In this document: positions 1 to 10,126 of the stretch, piece after piece
Numbering within the stretch: the first letter of the stretch is position 1
Layout of the letters: each line of letters starts with the position of its first letter
Assembly (NCBI RefSeq): GCF_025673445.1
Contig: NZ_JAOVQN010000001.1
Location: 186,001 to 250,000, forward strand
Source of the DNA: Ruegeria_B marisflavi
Lineage (GTDB): Bacteria > Pseudomonadota > Alphaproteobacteria > Rhodobacterales > Rhodobacteraceae
DNA length: 64,000 bases
Direction: 5' to 3'
Translations under genes and position numbers: made by a program
The notes under the pieces: generated by a model
Told to the model about the DNA's origin: nothing
Seen by the model: the letters and a program-made list of their open reading frames with translations, nothing else
Databases searched by the model: none

Positions 1-1800
1 GAATGCGGCGTTGCGTGGCCGAAACCGCTGCAACGGTGGTGGCAGTTCCGCCGATCCCAGAAGCAAGGTCGCGGGCGGGGGTGGGGGCAGCGGAGAAAAA
101 TCCGGTTTCAGCCGCCCGAATGCCTCGAACAGAACCGGGGCGGCGACGTCGCCGCCGAATGCGCCGGGTACCGGTGTTCCGTCGGGGCGGCCTAGCCAGA
201 CACCGATGACATGGTTCCCGTCATAGCCGATTGCCCAGGTATCCCTGTGCCCGTAAGACGTGCCGGTCTTGTAAGCCAGAACACCTTGCCGTGCACCCGG
301 CGGCGGGATCAGTCCGGCCAGGATGTTGCCCACCTGCCAGGCAGCCACATCCGACATGATGCGCCCGCTGGTTGTGCGCGGCTGCGTCCGGTCATACCAC
401 AGCAGCGGCCCCTGGCCACCCTGCGCCAGACCGGCGTAAAGCTGTACGAGATCGTTCAGAGATATTCCGACACCCCCCAAAGCAACGGCAAGTCCGGGGC
501 TGCCCGATGGCAGCCGCGCGGATGCGCCGCCGCGCGTCAGTGCGGCCATCAGACGGACAGGCCCCATTGCCTCCGTCAGTCGCACCACGGGGATGTTCAG
601 CGACAATTGCAGTGCCTCGCGCACCCGGACCTCGCCGCGAAACTGGCCGTCGAAGTTGCGGGGGGCATAGCGGCCGAACATGACCGGGCTGTCCTGAATC
701 AGGGTTTCGGGATGTGCCAGCCCTTGATCAAAGGCTAGCCCATAGACAAAGGGTTTCAGCGTCGAGCCCGGCGACCGCAGTGCCCGAGTCATGTCGACAA
801 AGCCCTGTCGCGCGGGCTGGTAGGCCGGGGAGCCGACCGAGACGAGGATTTCGCCGGTTTGGTGGTCGGCGGCCACCAGCGCCGCCGACACCCGACCTCC
901 GGCCTTGCGGGCGGCCTCGGCCACCAGCGCCTCCATCCGGCGCTGTATGTCAGCGTCGAGCGTGGTGTCGAACTGCCGCGCTGTGGGATCCTCCGCGCGC
1001 ATCCGGTCGGCCAGGTGCGGGGCCAGTTGCGGGAACCCGTGCAGCGCCGTTGGTAACGGTTCGGACAGAGCTGCACGGACATCTGCGGTGGAAAGGATGC
1101 CCTGTTCGGCCAACCGGTGCAGCACACGGTCACGGGCCGATTTCGACGCATCCATGTTGCGGTCGGGGCGGCGGGCCTCTGGCGCCTGTGGCAGTGCCAC
1201 CAGAAGTGCTGACTGCGCTGCGGTCAGCCGCCGCGGCTCCTTTCCGAACCAGGCCAGCGAGGCTGCGCGCACGCCTTCAACATTGCCGCCATAGGGGGCA
1301 TGCTGGAGGTAGAGCGACAATATCCGCTCTTTCGGCAATCGCCGTTCCAGGGCCAGGGCGACGCGGATCTGCCGCAGCTTTCCGGCCCAGCGGCCGGTCG
1401 GCCCGTCTTCGATCAGGCGCGCCACCTGCATGGTGAGCGTCGAGCCGCCCGAGACTGTCTTTCCGTGCCGCAGGGCCTGTCCGGCCGCGCGCAGCATTGC
1501 CAGGGGATCGACGCCGGAATGGTGGTAGAAGCGCTTGTCCTCGTATCGAACCAGCATGGCGACAAACCCGGGATCGACCGGACCGTGATCCAGCCGCCAG
1601 ATGCCGTTGCCGACCTGATAGACCCGGAGCAGCTTGCCGTTCCGGTCGCGCATCTCGACGCCCGTGTCTGCGAGGACCGGCGGCAACACGGTCGCGTCGA
1701 TCCAGGCATCCAGGCGGTCGCGCGCCATCGCGCCCCCCCACAGGAGGACAGCGCAGGCCGCGAGCCATATGTGTGGCCTAGGCACCATCGACCCAGCCAT
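1..1800 (-). CDS. pbpC: Penicillin-binding protein 1C (3' end cut by window edge)
   Basis: This is a bifunctional class A penicillin-binding protein that polymerises and cross-links peptidoglycan on the periplasmic face of the inner membrane. About 600 residues are visible. An N-terminal hydrophobic anchor (WLAACAVLLWGG) is followed by a glycosyltransferase domain with the STLTMQ motif, then a transpeptidase domain with the active-site SPGSTLKPF (SxxK), an SLN motif and KTGTS. The order and spacing fit the PBP1C subfamily. The start is ATG at 1800 or 1788; both overlap the end of the upstream gene, so translation is probably coupled. The frame is still open at base 1, so the C-terminal domain is not seen. 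PBP1C genes commonly pair with alpha-2-macroglobulin genes (yfhM-pbpC), as here. The family call is firm. Confidence 0.93.
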   Translation of the reverse strand, partial: MAGSMVPRPHIWLAACAVLLWGGAMARDRLDAWIDATVLPPVLADTGVEMRDRNGKLLRVYQVGNGIWRLDHGPVDPGFVAMLVRYEDKRFYHHSGVDPLAMLRAAGQALRHGKTVSGGSTLTMQVARLIEDGPTGRWAGKLRQIRVALALERRLPKERILSLYLQHAPYGGNVEGVRAASLAWFGKEPRRLTAAQSALLVALPQAPEARRPDRNMDASKSARDRVLHRLAEQGILSTADVRAALSEPLPTALHGFPQLAPHLADRMRAEDPTARQFDTTLDADIQRRMEALVAEAARKAGGRVSAALVAADHQTGEILVSVGSPAYQPARQGFVDMTRALRSPGSTLKPFVYGLAFDQGLAHPETLIQDSPVMFGRYAPRNFDGQFRGEVRVREALQLSLNIPVVRLTEAMGPVRLMAALTRGGASARLPSGSPGLAVALGGVGISLNDLVQLYAGLAQGGQGPLLWYDRTQPRTTSGRIMSDVAAWQVGNILAGLIPPPGARQGVLAYKTGTSYGHRDTWAIGYDGNHVIGVWLGRPDGTPVPGAFGGDVAAPVLFEAFGRLKPDFSPLPPPPPATLLLGSAELPPPLQRFRPRNAAF

Positions 1801-2344
1801 GCCAAAGCCCCGGATAGCCGGTGACAAAGCCGCTCGCGTGAACCTCCAGTTCGGCGCTGAAGCCGGGGGAGGTGTAGCGCACCCGGCTATCATCCAGCCG
1901 GGTATAGACCTGATCGAGCCGGGCAACGCTGCCGAGATCGGGTTTGAGCCAGGCAGCGGGGACCTGCATTTCGCCGTTGCAGGCACAGCCCAGGCGCCGC
2001 AGCGGCAGCAGATTGGTGGCGGGTGTAAAGCTCAGGTCCAGATCGGTGCAGTCGGAGGTGTCCGGTTGCATCACATCATTCAGCAACCATCCATGTGCGG
2101 AGCGGAGAAGGCGCAGCTCTATCCGGCGCCCCGCCTGTTCGCCCGCCACGTCCGCCGAAAGGCTATGCCCGTCGGATCCGCAGCGGATGTCGTAGCTGAG
2201 TACCGTATCCTCATCCTCGCTGCGCCAATGCGCATGGCCCAGCAGCATCCAGCCCTGTGCCGCCTGCCACAGGGTGCAACGGTCGGACCCTTCGCAATCG
2301 AGCCGCCGCCAATGGGCGACGGCGATTTCGCGTTTGTCGGTCAT
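1778..2344 (-). CDS. Putative glycolipid-binding domain protein
   Basis: This is a 188-residue soluble protein with no signal peptide or membrane segment. The sequence WRRLDCEG near the start, LDLSFTPATNLLPLRRL in the middle and GFSAELEVHASGFVTGYPG near the end are hallmarks I recall for the putative glycolipid-binding family (PF06475), whose biochemical role is poorly known. Its ATG overlaps the TGA of the alpha-2-macroglobulin gene (ATGA) and its own stop lies inside the start region of pbpC. It is therefore the middle gene of a tightly coupled three-gene operon. That position hints at a role linked to the cell envelope, but this is inference. The family match is good; the function is unknown. 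Confidence 0.8.
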   Translation of the reverse strand: MTDKREIAVAHWRRLDCEGSDRCTLWQAAQGWMLLGHAHWRSEDEDTVLSYDIRCGSDGHSLSADVAGEQAGRRIELRLLRSAHGWLLNDVMQPDTSDCTDLDLSFTPATNLLPLRRLGCACNGEMQVPAAWLKPDLGSVARLDQVYTRLDDSRVRYTSPGFSAELEVHASGFVTGYPGLWHGWVDGA

Positions 2345-5300
2345 TGCGTCACTTGTATGCGGTCGGCTTCGGTCCTGGCCCTGAACTGCGGGCGGTACAT
2401 GTCCTCGACCGAGGCGGCGGGGCGGTGGAACATGCCGGGGCTGACCGCGCGCGCGACATAAGCCAGCGTCACCGGGCGAGCGCCGAAACTGTCGACAGCG
2501 GCGAGAAAGCGGTCGCTGCGGAATTCGGCATGAGAGGCCTCGTCCATCGACAACCAGTCGAGCGCGCGCACATCGCCCGAGCGCAACAGCGAAGGATTGT
2601 CGATCTCGAATCCGGCCGGGAGGGGATCGTTGACCATCAGGCGCCCACCGGTTGCCTCGTGTGGCGACACGGTCAGAACCGTGACAAAGCGTTCGCCTAC
2701 TGCGAACGTGTCGCGGTTTATCGGCGCACCATCCATCGTGTAGAGGGCGCGGGTAATGGTATAGCCCATGCCGCCCGCCGGTGGGGCAACCTCGGGCACC
2801 CCGATGGTGGTCAGCGTAATGTCGGTTGCCTTTGCGTCAGACGCAGTGATGTTCAGAACATCGGTGCTGCCGCCATCGAGAACCTGAACAAAAGGCCCGT
2901 CGACCGGTGCGCCATTGACCCGCAAACCCGATTGTTCCGGGACCTTGACCAGCGCTTGTGCGGCCAGCAGCGCCCATGCCGCCTCTTGCGTGGACATCTG
3001 GCCCGCAGGCCGGTCGATCCGGGCCAGCAGCGCGTCACGGTTCACCACGGCGCTGCCCGCCTCGGCGGCAAGGGCCAGCAAGCCTGCGGCATCGCGCAGG
3101 TTGGTGCCATAGTCCGCACGCCAGACCGCATCCTCGACCCGCTGACCTGCTACCATACTTGCGGCGCGGGAGAACATGGCGTCGGCACGGGTCTGGTCGC
3201 CGTAATATGCAAGTGCGGCGCCAAGCTGTGCCGCCGCCAGCGGTGTTGTGAAGGCGCCCGCCTTGACATCCGCATAGTAGCGCAGGTCGCCCATGGCGGC
3301 TGCCCCTTCGCGGGCCAGCACCATCAGCGCATAGGCGATATCCTCACCACCCTCGTCGAAATCGGGGGCATAGCTGATGCGGTTGCGCAGGTTGTCCATC
3401 GCCATGGCAAAGGCACGGTCGGGGACCGTGTGGCCCGTTGCCCGGGCACGGCTGAGGAAGTCCGAGGCATAGGCATCAAGCCAGAAGTCCCCGCTTTCCG
3501 CCCGCCAGAGGCCGAAGGCGCCGTTTGACGCCTGCCGTGTCAGGATACGCCGGATCGCGGCGTCTATGCGGCCTGTGACCTGCGGGCCATGGCCAAGGCC
3601 CGCGGCCTCGGCCACCGCGCTGAGGTACAGGAGCGGCATCGCCTGCGAGGTCACCTGTTCGGTGCAGCCATAGGGGTAGCGGTCGAGAAGGTTCAACAGG
3701 CCCGGCGCATCGAACTTGGCCAGAGGCCCGGCGGAAAGGATTGCCCGGGCAGACCCGGGCCGCAGCCCGGTGAAGACATCGCCCGAGAACAGGAAACTGT
3801 CGCCAGCCCCCAACGCAAAGCGGCGGGTTTGCGCCACCACAGGGTCGTTGGATCGCACCGCCAGCGTCAATGTCTGGCTCAGTTCACGCCCATCCGGGGT
3901 GACCAGGCTGACGTCGATTGTCGGATCACCGATTGCATTGGCCGATACTGGGATTTCGAAAACCTGCTTGGCGCCGTCCACCAAGGTGAAACGCCCCGGC
4001 TGCACGCCGATGTCCAGCCCGCCCGTTGTCGTCAGAGCCAACTCCATCTCTCCGGCCGGGCCGTCCGCATGTGTCACGTCGAGGAGAATCCGGCTGCTGT
4101 CGCCGGGGGCGAGGAAACGCGGCACGGTTGCCGTGACGACCACCGGGTCGCGCACGATCATGTCACGCTCGGCCTGACCGATGGCGCCTTGGGACCAGGC
4201 CACCGCCATCAACCGTACGGTGCCGTTGAAGGCCGGCAGGCGGATATCGACCTGGGCACTGCCGTCGGCGCCGACCTCGACGGGTCCGCTGAAGGCGGCC
4301 ATCAGCTCTTGCGTGGGCGGCGGCGATTGCATTCTGAGACCGTTGTCTGCGTCGCCCCCCGAACGTACTGTTCCAAGCGCACCGTTCATGCCGTCGATCA
4401 GCCGGCCATAGACATCGCGCAATTCGACACCCAGCCGGCGCTGGCCGAAGTAGTGGCCTTGGGGGTCTGGGCTTTGGAATCCGGTCAGGTTCAGGATACC
4501 CAGATCGACGGCGGCAAGGGTCAGCCATGCCTCTTCGCCCGGCTGTGCGCCCTCGACCTTGATGCGCACCTGCTGGGTGCGGCGGGGTTCGGCGATTTCG
4601 GGGGCGTCGATGGCAACGGCCAGTTTCTTGCCGACCGGTTCGACCTTGGCATGGGCCAGACCCAATGCGCGGGCCGGGTTCTGTCCTGCTGCTACGTCCA
4701 TCGGGCGGATAACGGTCGCGGTCACATAGGCACCGGTGCCCCAATCGGGTGTGATCGCCAACGGAATGACGGTTTCCCCGGCTTCGACCTCTATGGCTTG
4801 ACGCGAAATGATCCGGTCGGACATCACCGAAACCAACGCCGTTCCAGCGGCGCGCGGAACAAGGCGCAGACGCGCGGTATCGCCTGGTCGATAGCTGTCG
4901 CGGTCCAGCGACATCTCCAGCCGGTCGGGCGTGGCCGAGGCATCGGCTGCCTGGTACCAACCGGCGTAAAAATCAACCGAGGTCGCGACATAGCTGCCGT
5001 CGACCCGTTCCACCACCAGTTCGTATTCGCCCCATTTCACTGGCTGGGATAGCGACAGGGGGTCATTGCCAAGGGTCGCCTCGCCCGTTGCGATGCGGGT
5101 ACGGCGGGTGATCGGCTCCCAGTTCCAGTTGCCGTAAAGCTGGTACCATTGATAGCGGGTCTCGACCCGGTTCAGGGTCCATTTCACCTGCATCGGTTCC
5201 GGGGTCAGGCCGGGGGTCAGCCCGATGACCTGAAACGCGGCGTCGGTGCCTTCGGCGACCACGTCTTCGAACAGGGGTTTGATGCCGATCACCGGAGTTT

Positions 5301-7767
5301 CGGGGGATACCGGCACCGTCAACCGCCGTTCGACCGGGCGGGCAGAGCCATCGGCCAGTCTTGCGATCACGGTGGCTGTCAGGGGCTTCCCCTCGGCATC
5401 CAGTGATGGGATGTCGATCGCAAGCCGGGCCTGGCCGCTGGCATCGGTGCGCTCGCCCCCGAAATAGCTGCTTTGGGTCGAGACATAGGCGTCATGCCGA
5501 CCAAAGCGGTAGCCGGGCCAGGCTTCGATGCCCTCGGAGGCGCTGAGCAGCACCTGCCCGTCTATTGTCAGATCCGAGCCGGGGGCGCCGAAAAGATAGC
5601 GCGCCTCGATTGAAAGCGGTGGGTTGTCGCCAGGAAAGACCGGTGTATCGGGCAGCGACAGGGTGAAGTCGATACGTTCGGGCAGGAAATCTTCGACAAG
5701 CAGGCTCTGGCTTGCCAATGCGGGCCCCTTGGGGTCGGTCTTGATCTCCAGCCGCCAGGTCCCGCGCGGCGCGCTGGCGCCGACTGTCAAGGCAAAGACA
5801 TGGCCGCCGGCAACGCCGCCGCCCGACACCTGGCGCGTGTACTCGACGCCATCGGGGCGGCTCAGGATCGCGGTCAGCGGCAGGTCCTCGATTGCGCGCG
5901 TGGTGCTGTCGCGGCTGAGCACGGTGGCGTTGATCGTCTCACCGGCGCGATAGGCGCCCCGGTCCGTGGTCAGGAATACATCCACCGGGCCCGATGGGTT
6001 GCGCCCCTCGACACCTCGGTCGGACAGGTCAAAGGCCGGATCGGTCAAGGACAAAAAGCCGATATCGTTATCGCCCATTGCGGCGAGGATCAGGGCAGGG
6101 GATGCGGACCCCGTTCCTCGGGTCAGGCCGGGGTCGAAACGGGCATAGCCCTCGTCATCTGTCGTGGTGGTGCCCAACACCGCGTTTGCGCGCGAAATCA
6201 GGGTCAGGTCAACGCCGCCGCGCGCTGCGGCGTCCGACAGGCCACGCACGGTGACGTGCAGGCCATCGTTGCCGGACACACTGGACAGGCCCAAATCGGA
6301 CAGGACAAACCACTGCGTCGACCCCGGATCGTCATAGGGATCGACACCAGGAATCCGGGCGGTCAGCGCATAGATACCCGCCGGTTGCCCTTCAATCGCC
6401 TCGGACAGCGGCAAGCGTGTGGTCATGTCGCGGTTCAGATCGTTTGCGATTGTTGCCGCGCCGGTCCAGACCTCCTGCGCGATATCCGCTGCAAAGCTCT
6501 GATCCTCCCAATAAGACAGCGGGCGGCCGAAATATCCATCTTGCACAGCGCGCAGAAGGTTGCGGTCGCTGACGCGCCGCAGGGTGAGATCAAGCGCGGT
6601 GGTGTTTACCGTTTCCACGGGAATGGCCGCATCCGCTGCTTTGGGCAAGACATAGGACCGGCCCGGAAAGCGCACGGAGGGGCTGCGGTCGCGGACATAA
6701 TGGGTGAGGGTCACGTCCTTCCACAGGGTTTCACCCGAAGCGTCGGGGAGTCCCTTGCGCAGCGTCACCCGGTAACGTTGTCCATGCTCGACCCCGTCCA
6801 GACACAACTGGTTGCCGTCAGCTTGGACCACCAGAGCAGCATTTGGAACTTGCACGAAAGGTTCATAGTCCACTCCGGATCTGGCCAGCGGTTCAGAGAA
6901 CTGCGCGCAGATGCGTGGCAGGGCGCTGTCACTTTCCACCGTGCTTTCGACAACCCGAAAGCCGTATTTTGCGATAGCCGACTCGAGCGCCGCCAGGATG
7001 TCCGGGCGTGGCTGAACATCCACGGCGAGCCGCAGCGCCGCCACCATGTCGCGTCCCCGGCCGATGCGTCCAAGGGCATTGGCCATGGAGTCAAGCGCAT
7101 TGACCTCGGTTCCGGGCTGATCCGCGCGCAAATAGGCGTTGGCCGAAGCAAGGAGCGCCCGACGCCGGTAGTCGCGCTGGGCGCCGCTGTCATTGCTGCG
7201 GATCGCCAGCAAGAGGCGGGCATACTCGGCCCATAGGTCAGTGCGGTCAGACAGGGAAACAGCCGCCCCGGCCCAGCCCATCGCCTCTGCCGGAGTAGAG
7301 GCCGCGCGCATCGCATCCAATACTTGATCGAGTTCCAGATCACCTGCCGGGTGGCGCAGCCCAAGCGTACGCGCAAGGTCGGAGGCGGCGGTCAGGTCCG
7401 AGGTCCCGAGAAACTCCAACCCCGCCACACGCGCCTGTGCCCTGTCCACCACGGCCTGCGGTAGGGGCCACTTCTGGGCCGAGATCGCGCCCTGGTAGGG
7501 GGTTTGCTGGCTGACGCCTTTTTTCGGAAAGCAGGCGTTAGAGCGGGCATTGAACGTGAACGCCCCGCAGGCGCGGTTGACGTCGCATGCCCGCACGCAA
7601 GATGGCAGGTCGGTGTCAAACAACGCATCCAGATCCTCGCCGAAAAAGTCCATGTCGCGGGTTACGACATAGCGGAAGTCCGGGATCGCCTGTTGTGCGC
7701 CAGCAGACGTCACCTCCGAGAAAAGCGCAAAAAAAGAAAGAATTAGTAAAAATCCAAAACGTCGCAT
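2341..7767 (-). CDS. Alpha-2-macroglobulin family protein with N-terminal PAN domain
   Basis: This 1808-residue secreted protein is a bacterial alpha-2-macroglobulin, a periplasmic trap thought to protect the envelope from foreign proteases. A signal peptide (FGFLLILSFFALF, cleaved near SAGA) has no lipobox cysteine, so unlike E. coli YfhM it is probably soluble. Residues of about 35-95 form a cysteine-rich PAN/apple-like module. Repeated macroglobulin beta domains follow, and the thioester motif GCTEQ is intact with its cysteine at about residue 1368. The length is usual for the long bacterial class. It is the first gene of an operon with a glycolipid-binding protein and pbpC, fitting a model in which trapped attack is coupled to wall repair. 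The divergent neighbour is a histidine kinase. Confidence 0.93.
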   Translation of the reverse strand: MRRFGFLLILSFFALFSEVTSAGAQQAIPDFRYVVTRDMDFFGEDLDALFDTDLPSCVRACDVNRACGAFTFNARSNACFPKKGVSQQTPYQGAISAQKWPLPQAVVDRAQARVAGLEFLGTSDLTAASDLARTLGLRHPAGDLELDQVLDAMRAASTPAEAMGWAGAAVSLSDRTDLWAEYARLLLAIRSNDSGAQRDYRRRALLASANAYLRADQPGTEVNALDSMANALGRIGRGRDMVAALRLAVDVQPRPDILAALESAIAKYGFRVVESTVESDSALPRICAQFSEPLARSGVDYEPFVQVPNAALVVQADGNQLCLDGVEHGQRYRVTLRKGLPDASGETLWKDVTLTHYVRDRSPSVRFPGRSYVLPKAADAAIPVETVNTTALDLTLRRVSDRNLLRAVQDGYFGRPLSYWEDQSFAADIAQEVWTGAATIANDLNRDMTTRLPLSEAIEGQPAGIYALTARIPGVDPYDDPGSTQWFVLSDLGLSSVSGNDGLHVTVRGLSDAAARGGVDLTLISRANAVLGTTTTDDEGYARFDPGLTRGTGSASPALILAAMGDNDIGFLSLTDPAFDLSDRGVEGRNPSGPVDVFLTTDRGAYRAGETINATVLSRDSTTRAIEDLPLTAILSRPDGVEYTRQVSGGGVAGGHVFALTVGASAPRGTWRLEIKTDPKGPALASQSLLVEDFLPERIDFTLSLPDTPVFPGDNPPLSIEARYLFGAPGSDLTIDGQVLLSASEGIEAWPGYRFGRHDAYVSTQSSYFGGERTDASGQARLAIDIPSLDAEGKPLTATVIARLADGSARPVERRLTVPVSPETPVIGIKPLFEDVVAEGTDAAFQVIGLTPGLTPEPMQVKWTLNRVETRYQWYQLYGNWNWEPITRRTRIATGEATLGNDPLSLSQPVKWGEYELVVERVDGSYVATSVDFYAGWYQAADASATPDRLEMSLDRDSYRPGDTARLRLVPRAAGTALVSVMSDRIISRQAIEVEAGETVIPLAITPDWGTGAYVTATVIRPMDVAAGQNPARALGLAHAKVEPVGKKLAVAIDAPEIAEPRRTQQVRIKVEGAQPGEEAWLTLAAVDLGILNLTGFQSPDPQGHYFGQRRLGVELRDVYGRLIDGMNGALGTVRSGGDADNGLRMQSPPPTQELMAAFSGPVEVGADGSAQVDIRLPAFNGTVRLMAVAWSQGAIGQAERDMIVRDPVVVTATVPRFLAPGDSSRILLDVTHADGPAGEMELALTTTGGLDIGVQPGRFTLVDGAKQVFEIPVSANAIGDPTIDVSLVTPDGRELSQTLTLAVRSNDPVVAQTRRFALGAGDSFLFSGDVFTGLRPGSARAILSAGPLAKFDAPGLLNLLDRYPYGCTEQVTSQAMPLLYLSAVAEAAGLGHGPQVTGRIDAAIRRILTRQASNGAFGLWRAESGDFWLDAYASDFLSRARATGHTVPDRAFAMAMDNLRNRISYAPDFDEGGEDIAYALMVLAREGAAAMGDLRYYADVKAGAFTTPLAAAQLGAALAYYGDQTRADAMFSRAASMVAGQRVEDAVWRADYGTNLRDAAGLLALAAEAGSAVVNRDALLARIDRPAGQMSTQEAAWALLAAQALVKVPEQSGLRVNGAPVDGPFVQVLDGGSTDVLNITASDAKATDITLTTIGVPEVAPPAGGMGYTITRALYTMDGAPINRDTFAVGERFVTVLTVSPHEATGGRLMVNDPLPAGFEIDNPSLLRSGDVRALDWLSMDEASHAEFRSDRFLAAVDSFGARPVTLAYVARAVSPGMFHRPAASVEDMYRPQFRARTEADRIQVTQ

Positions 7768-7901
7768 TCCGACCTCCTGTTTGGCTCAAGGGTCGCATGG
7801 GCGCGCGGGACTTGGCAAGGATTCCCGGCCGACCGACTTTAAGCCCTTTTTCACGGATCTGTTCGATGTTGGCAGCCAGGTTGTGTTGAGGACTGTCACG
7901 A

Positions 7902-10124
7902 ATGAGCCTGGTCAACAAGCTTGCCGAGGAGCGTCGCGCTCGCCTGGCTGCCGAAAGATTGTTGGAACTGAAACAGGCAGAATTGTCGGCTGCCAATCGT
8001 AAATTGGGTCGGCATGCCTTGGCCCTGACTAGGCAGATCGGCGAAAAACAGGCCGAAGTGGCCACTGTCCGGGACGAAAACGAAAAGGTCAAATCGGATC
8101 TGACCGTCGCAAATGCCAAGATTGAGGTGGCCGAGCGCCGGTTATGGCATTCCATTCAGACCATTGAGGATGGTTTTGCCTTTTTTGATGCTGAAAGTCG
8201 GTTGATCGGCGCAAACACAGCCTATCTTAACGTGTTCGACGGGCTGGACGAAGTGGCGCCCGGGATCACCTACAAGCGCATTCTGCAATTGATGGCCGAG
8301 GAAGGGATCATAGATACCGGCTCATTGTCGTGCCAGGATTGGCAAGGCATGATGCATGATCGTTGGGTTTCGCCGTCTCCGGAACCGGTCGTATTGCGGC
8401 TGTGGAACGACCAATATGTCAAGATGGTGGACCAGCGCGGGCTGGGCGGCGATGTGGTCAGCCTGGCGCTGAACATTACATCGACGGTCCGGTACGAGGC
8501 CGAGTTGCGCGCCGCTCGGGAAAAGGCCGAAGCGGCAAACCGGGCCAAATCCGCCTTTCTGGCCAATATGAGCCACGAGATTCGGACCCCGATGAACGGA
8601 GTTGTCGGTATGGCCGAGCTCTTGTGCGACACGGTTCTGGACGAAGAGCAGAAACTTTATGCCAACACGATCAAAAGCTCGGGCGAAGCGCTGTTGGTGA
8701 TCATCAATGACGTTCTCGATTACTCCAAGATCGAAGCGGACAAGATGACGCTCCATCCCGAGCCCTTTGATCTGGAGCGCTGCATTCACGAAGTGACGAT
8801 GCTGATGCAGCCCACCATCAGAAACAAGGCGCTGTCCTTGGTCATCGACTACGATCTTTTCCTGCCTACCCTCTTTGTTGGCGACCCGGGGCGGGTCCGC
8901 CAGGTTCTGACAAATCTGATCGGCAACGCGGTCAAATTCACGTCCGAAGGGCATGTGGTCATCCGCGTAACCGGAGTGCCGGATCCGGTTGTGGGCCGAT
9001 GCGCTATCCATGTCGCGATCGAAGACACCGGGATTGGCATTCCGAAAGCGAAACTTGGCCACATCTTCGGTGAATTCAATCAGGTCGAGAATGACCGCAA
9101 CAGGCAGTTCGATGGCACCGGGCTGGGGCTGGCGATAACTCGCAGGTTGATTCAGATAATGGGGGGCACGGTCTGGGTCGAAAGTGAAGAGGGGCGCGGA
9201 TCGTGTTTTGGGTTCCGGGTCACCTTGTCGATGAGCGACGAGCAGCAACCCGTACTGCCGAGTTTTCCCAAGCAGTTGCGCAATGTGCTTGTTGTCGACC
9301 ATCTGGCCGTGAACAGAGAGATACTGAGTCGGCAGCTTTCGCAATTATCTGTGAGCGTCATTTGCTGCGCTTCGGCGGCCGAGGCATCGCAGAAGATGGA
9401 CGACGAGGTCGATCTGGTGCTCTGCGATTTTGACATGCCGGCCATGGATGGTCTGGAACTGACGCAGAAACTCAGGAACCGCGGATGGGCGGAGATACCG
9501 GTGCTCTTGCTCTCCTCCAACCCGGCGTCGGTCCAGAACCATCCGGGTCGGGGCCACGTTCAGGGAATATTGCAAAAACCACTTCCAAGGGCGGAACTGT
9601 TCGCGCGCCTGTCGAAACTTGTCAGCGGTCAGCCGACACAGGCAATACCGTCGTCGCCGGAACGTGAAAGCAGGGAAAGCGATCTACCAGAGAGTGACAC
9701 TGTACCTGTCGCTCGACGAAAGATGAGGATACTGGCGGCAGAAGACAATCGGACAAACCAATTGGTTTTCTCCAAGATGCTAAAATCGCTAGACATTGAT
9801 CTTCGCTTTGCCAGCAACGGCTTGGAGGCGTTGGAGGTCTGGCGAGAGTTTCGCCCGGATCTGATCTTCATGGATATCTCGATGCCCAAGATGGACGGCA
9901 AGCAGGCGACCGTCGAAATCCGTCGGCAAGAGGCCGGAACCGGCCGACACGTTCCAATCGTCGCGCTGACCGCGCATGCTATGACGGGTGATTCAGAGGG
10001 CATTCTGGCGGCAGGGCTGGATCACTATTTGACGAAACCATTGCGCAAGGATTTGATTCTCGCGCGCATCCTGGAATCGCAGCCAAGCGACTCTTTGCCA
10101 ATCTGTCCTGGAAATGCGACCTGA
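7902..10124 (+). CDS. Soluble hybrid histidine kinase (PAS-HisKA-HATPase-REC-REC)
   Basis: This is a 740-residue cytoplasmic sensor kinase with no membrane segment. An N-terminal coiled coil (about 1-85, rich in E/K/R/A/L) precedes a PAS-like domain (about 90-205, DGFAFFDAESRL). The dimerisation domain has the phospho-acceptor motif SHEIRTPMNG with His225. The ATPase has an N box (NLIGNAVKFT), EDTGIGIP and GTGLGLAI. Two receiver domains follow. The first has acceptor Asp509 (CDFDMPAMDG) but only one residue of the acidic pair (VLVVDH). The second is canonical with Asp658 (MDISMPKMDG), ALTAHA and TKPL. No DNA-binding output is present, so a separate phosphotransfer protein or regulator is needed. 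The signal is unknown. It is a single gene, divergent from the macroglobulin operon. Confidence 0.92.
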   Translation: MSLVNKLAEERRARLAAERLLELKQAELSAANRKLGRHALALTRQIGEKQAEVATVRDENEKVKSDLTVANAKIEVAERRLWHSIQTIEDGFAFFDAESRLIGANTAYLNVFDGLDEVAPGITYKRILQLMAEEGIIDTGSLSCQDWQGMMHDRWVSPSPEPVVLRLWNDQYVKMVDQRGLGGDVVSLALNITSTVRYEAELRAAREKAEAANRAKSAFLANMSHEIRTPMNGVVGMAELLCDTVLDEEQKLYANTIKSSGEALLVIINDVLDYSKIEADKMTLHPEPFDLERCIHEVTMLMQPTIRNKALSLVIDYDLFLPTLFVGDPGRVRQVLTNLIGNAVKFTSEGHVVIRVTGVPDPVVGRCAIHVAIEDTGIGIPKAKLGHIFGEFNQVENDRNRQFDGTGLGLAITRRLIQIMGGTVWVESEEGRGSCFGFRVTLSMSDEQQPVLPSFPKQLRNVLVVDHLAVNREILSRQLSQLSVSVICCASAAEASQKMDDEVDLVLCDFDMPAMDGLELTQKLRNRGWAEIPVLLLSSNPASVQNHPGRGHVQGILQKPLPRAELFARLSKLVSGQPTQAIPSSPERESRESDLPESDTVPVARRKMRILAAEDNRTNQLVFSKMLKSLDIDLRFASNGLEALEVWREFRPDLIFMDISMPKMDGKQATVEIRRQEAGTGRHVPIVALTAHAMTGDSEGILAAGLDHYLTKPLRKDLILARILESQPSDSLPICPGNAT

Positions 10125-10126
10125 CC

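Noticed and set aside
2257..7236. Several long plus-strand frames opposite the macroglobulin gene
   Set aside because: They are shadows of the 1808-codon gene, whose signal peptide and thioester motif are unmistakable.
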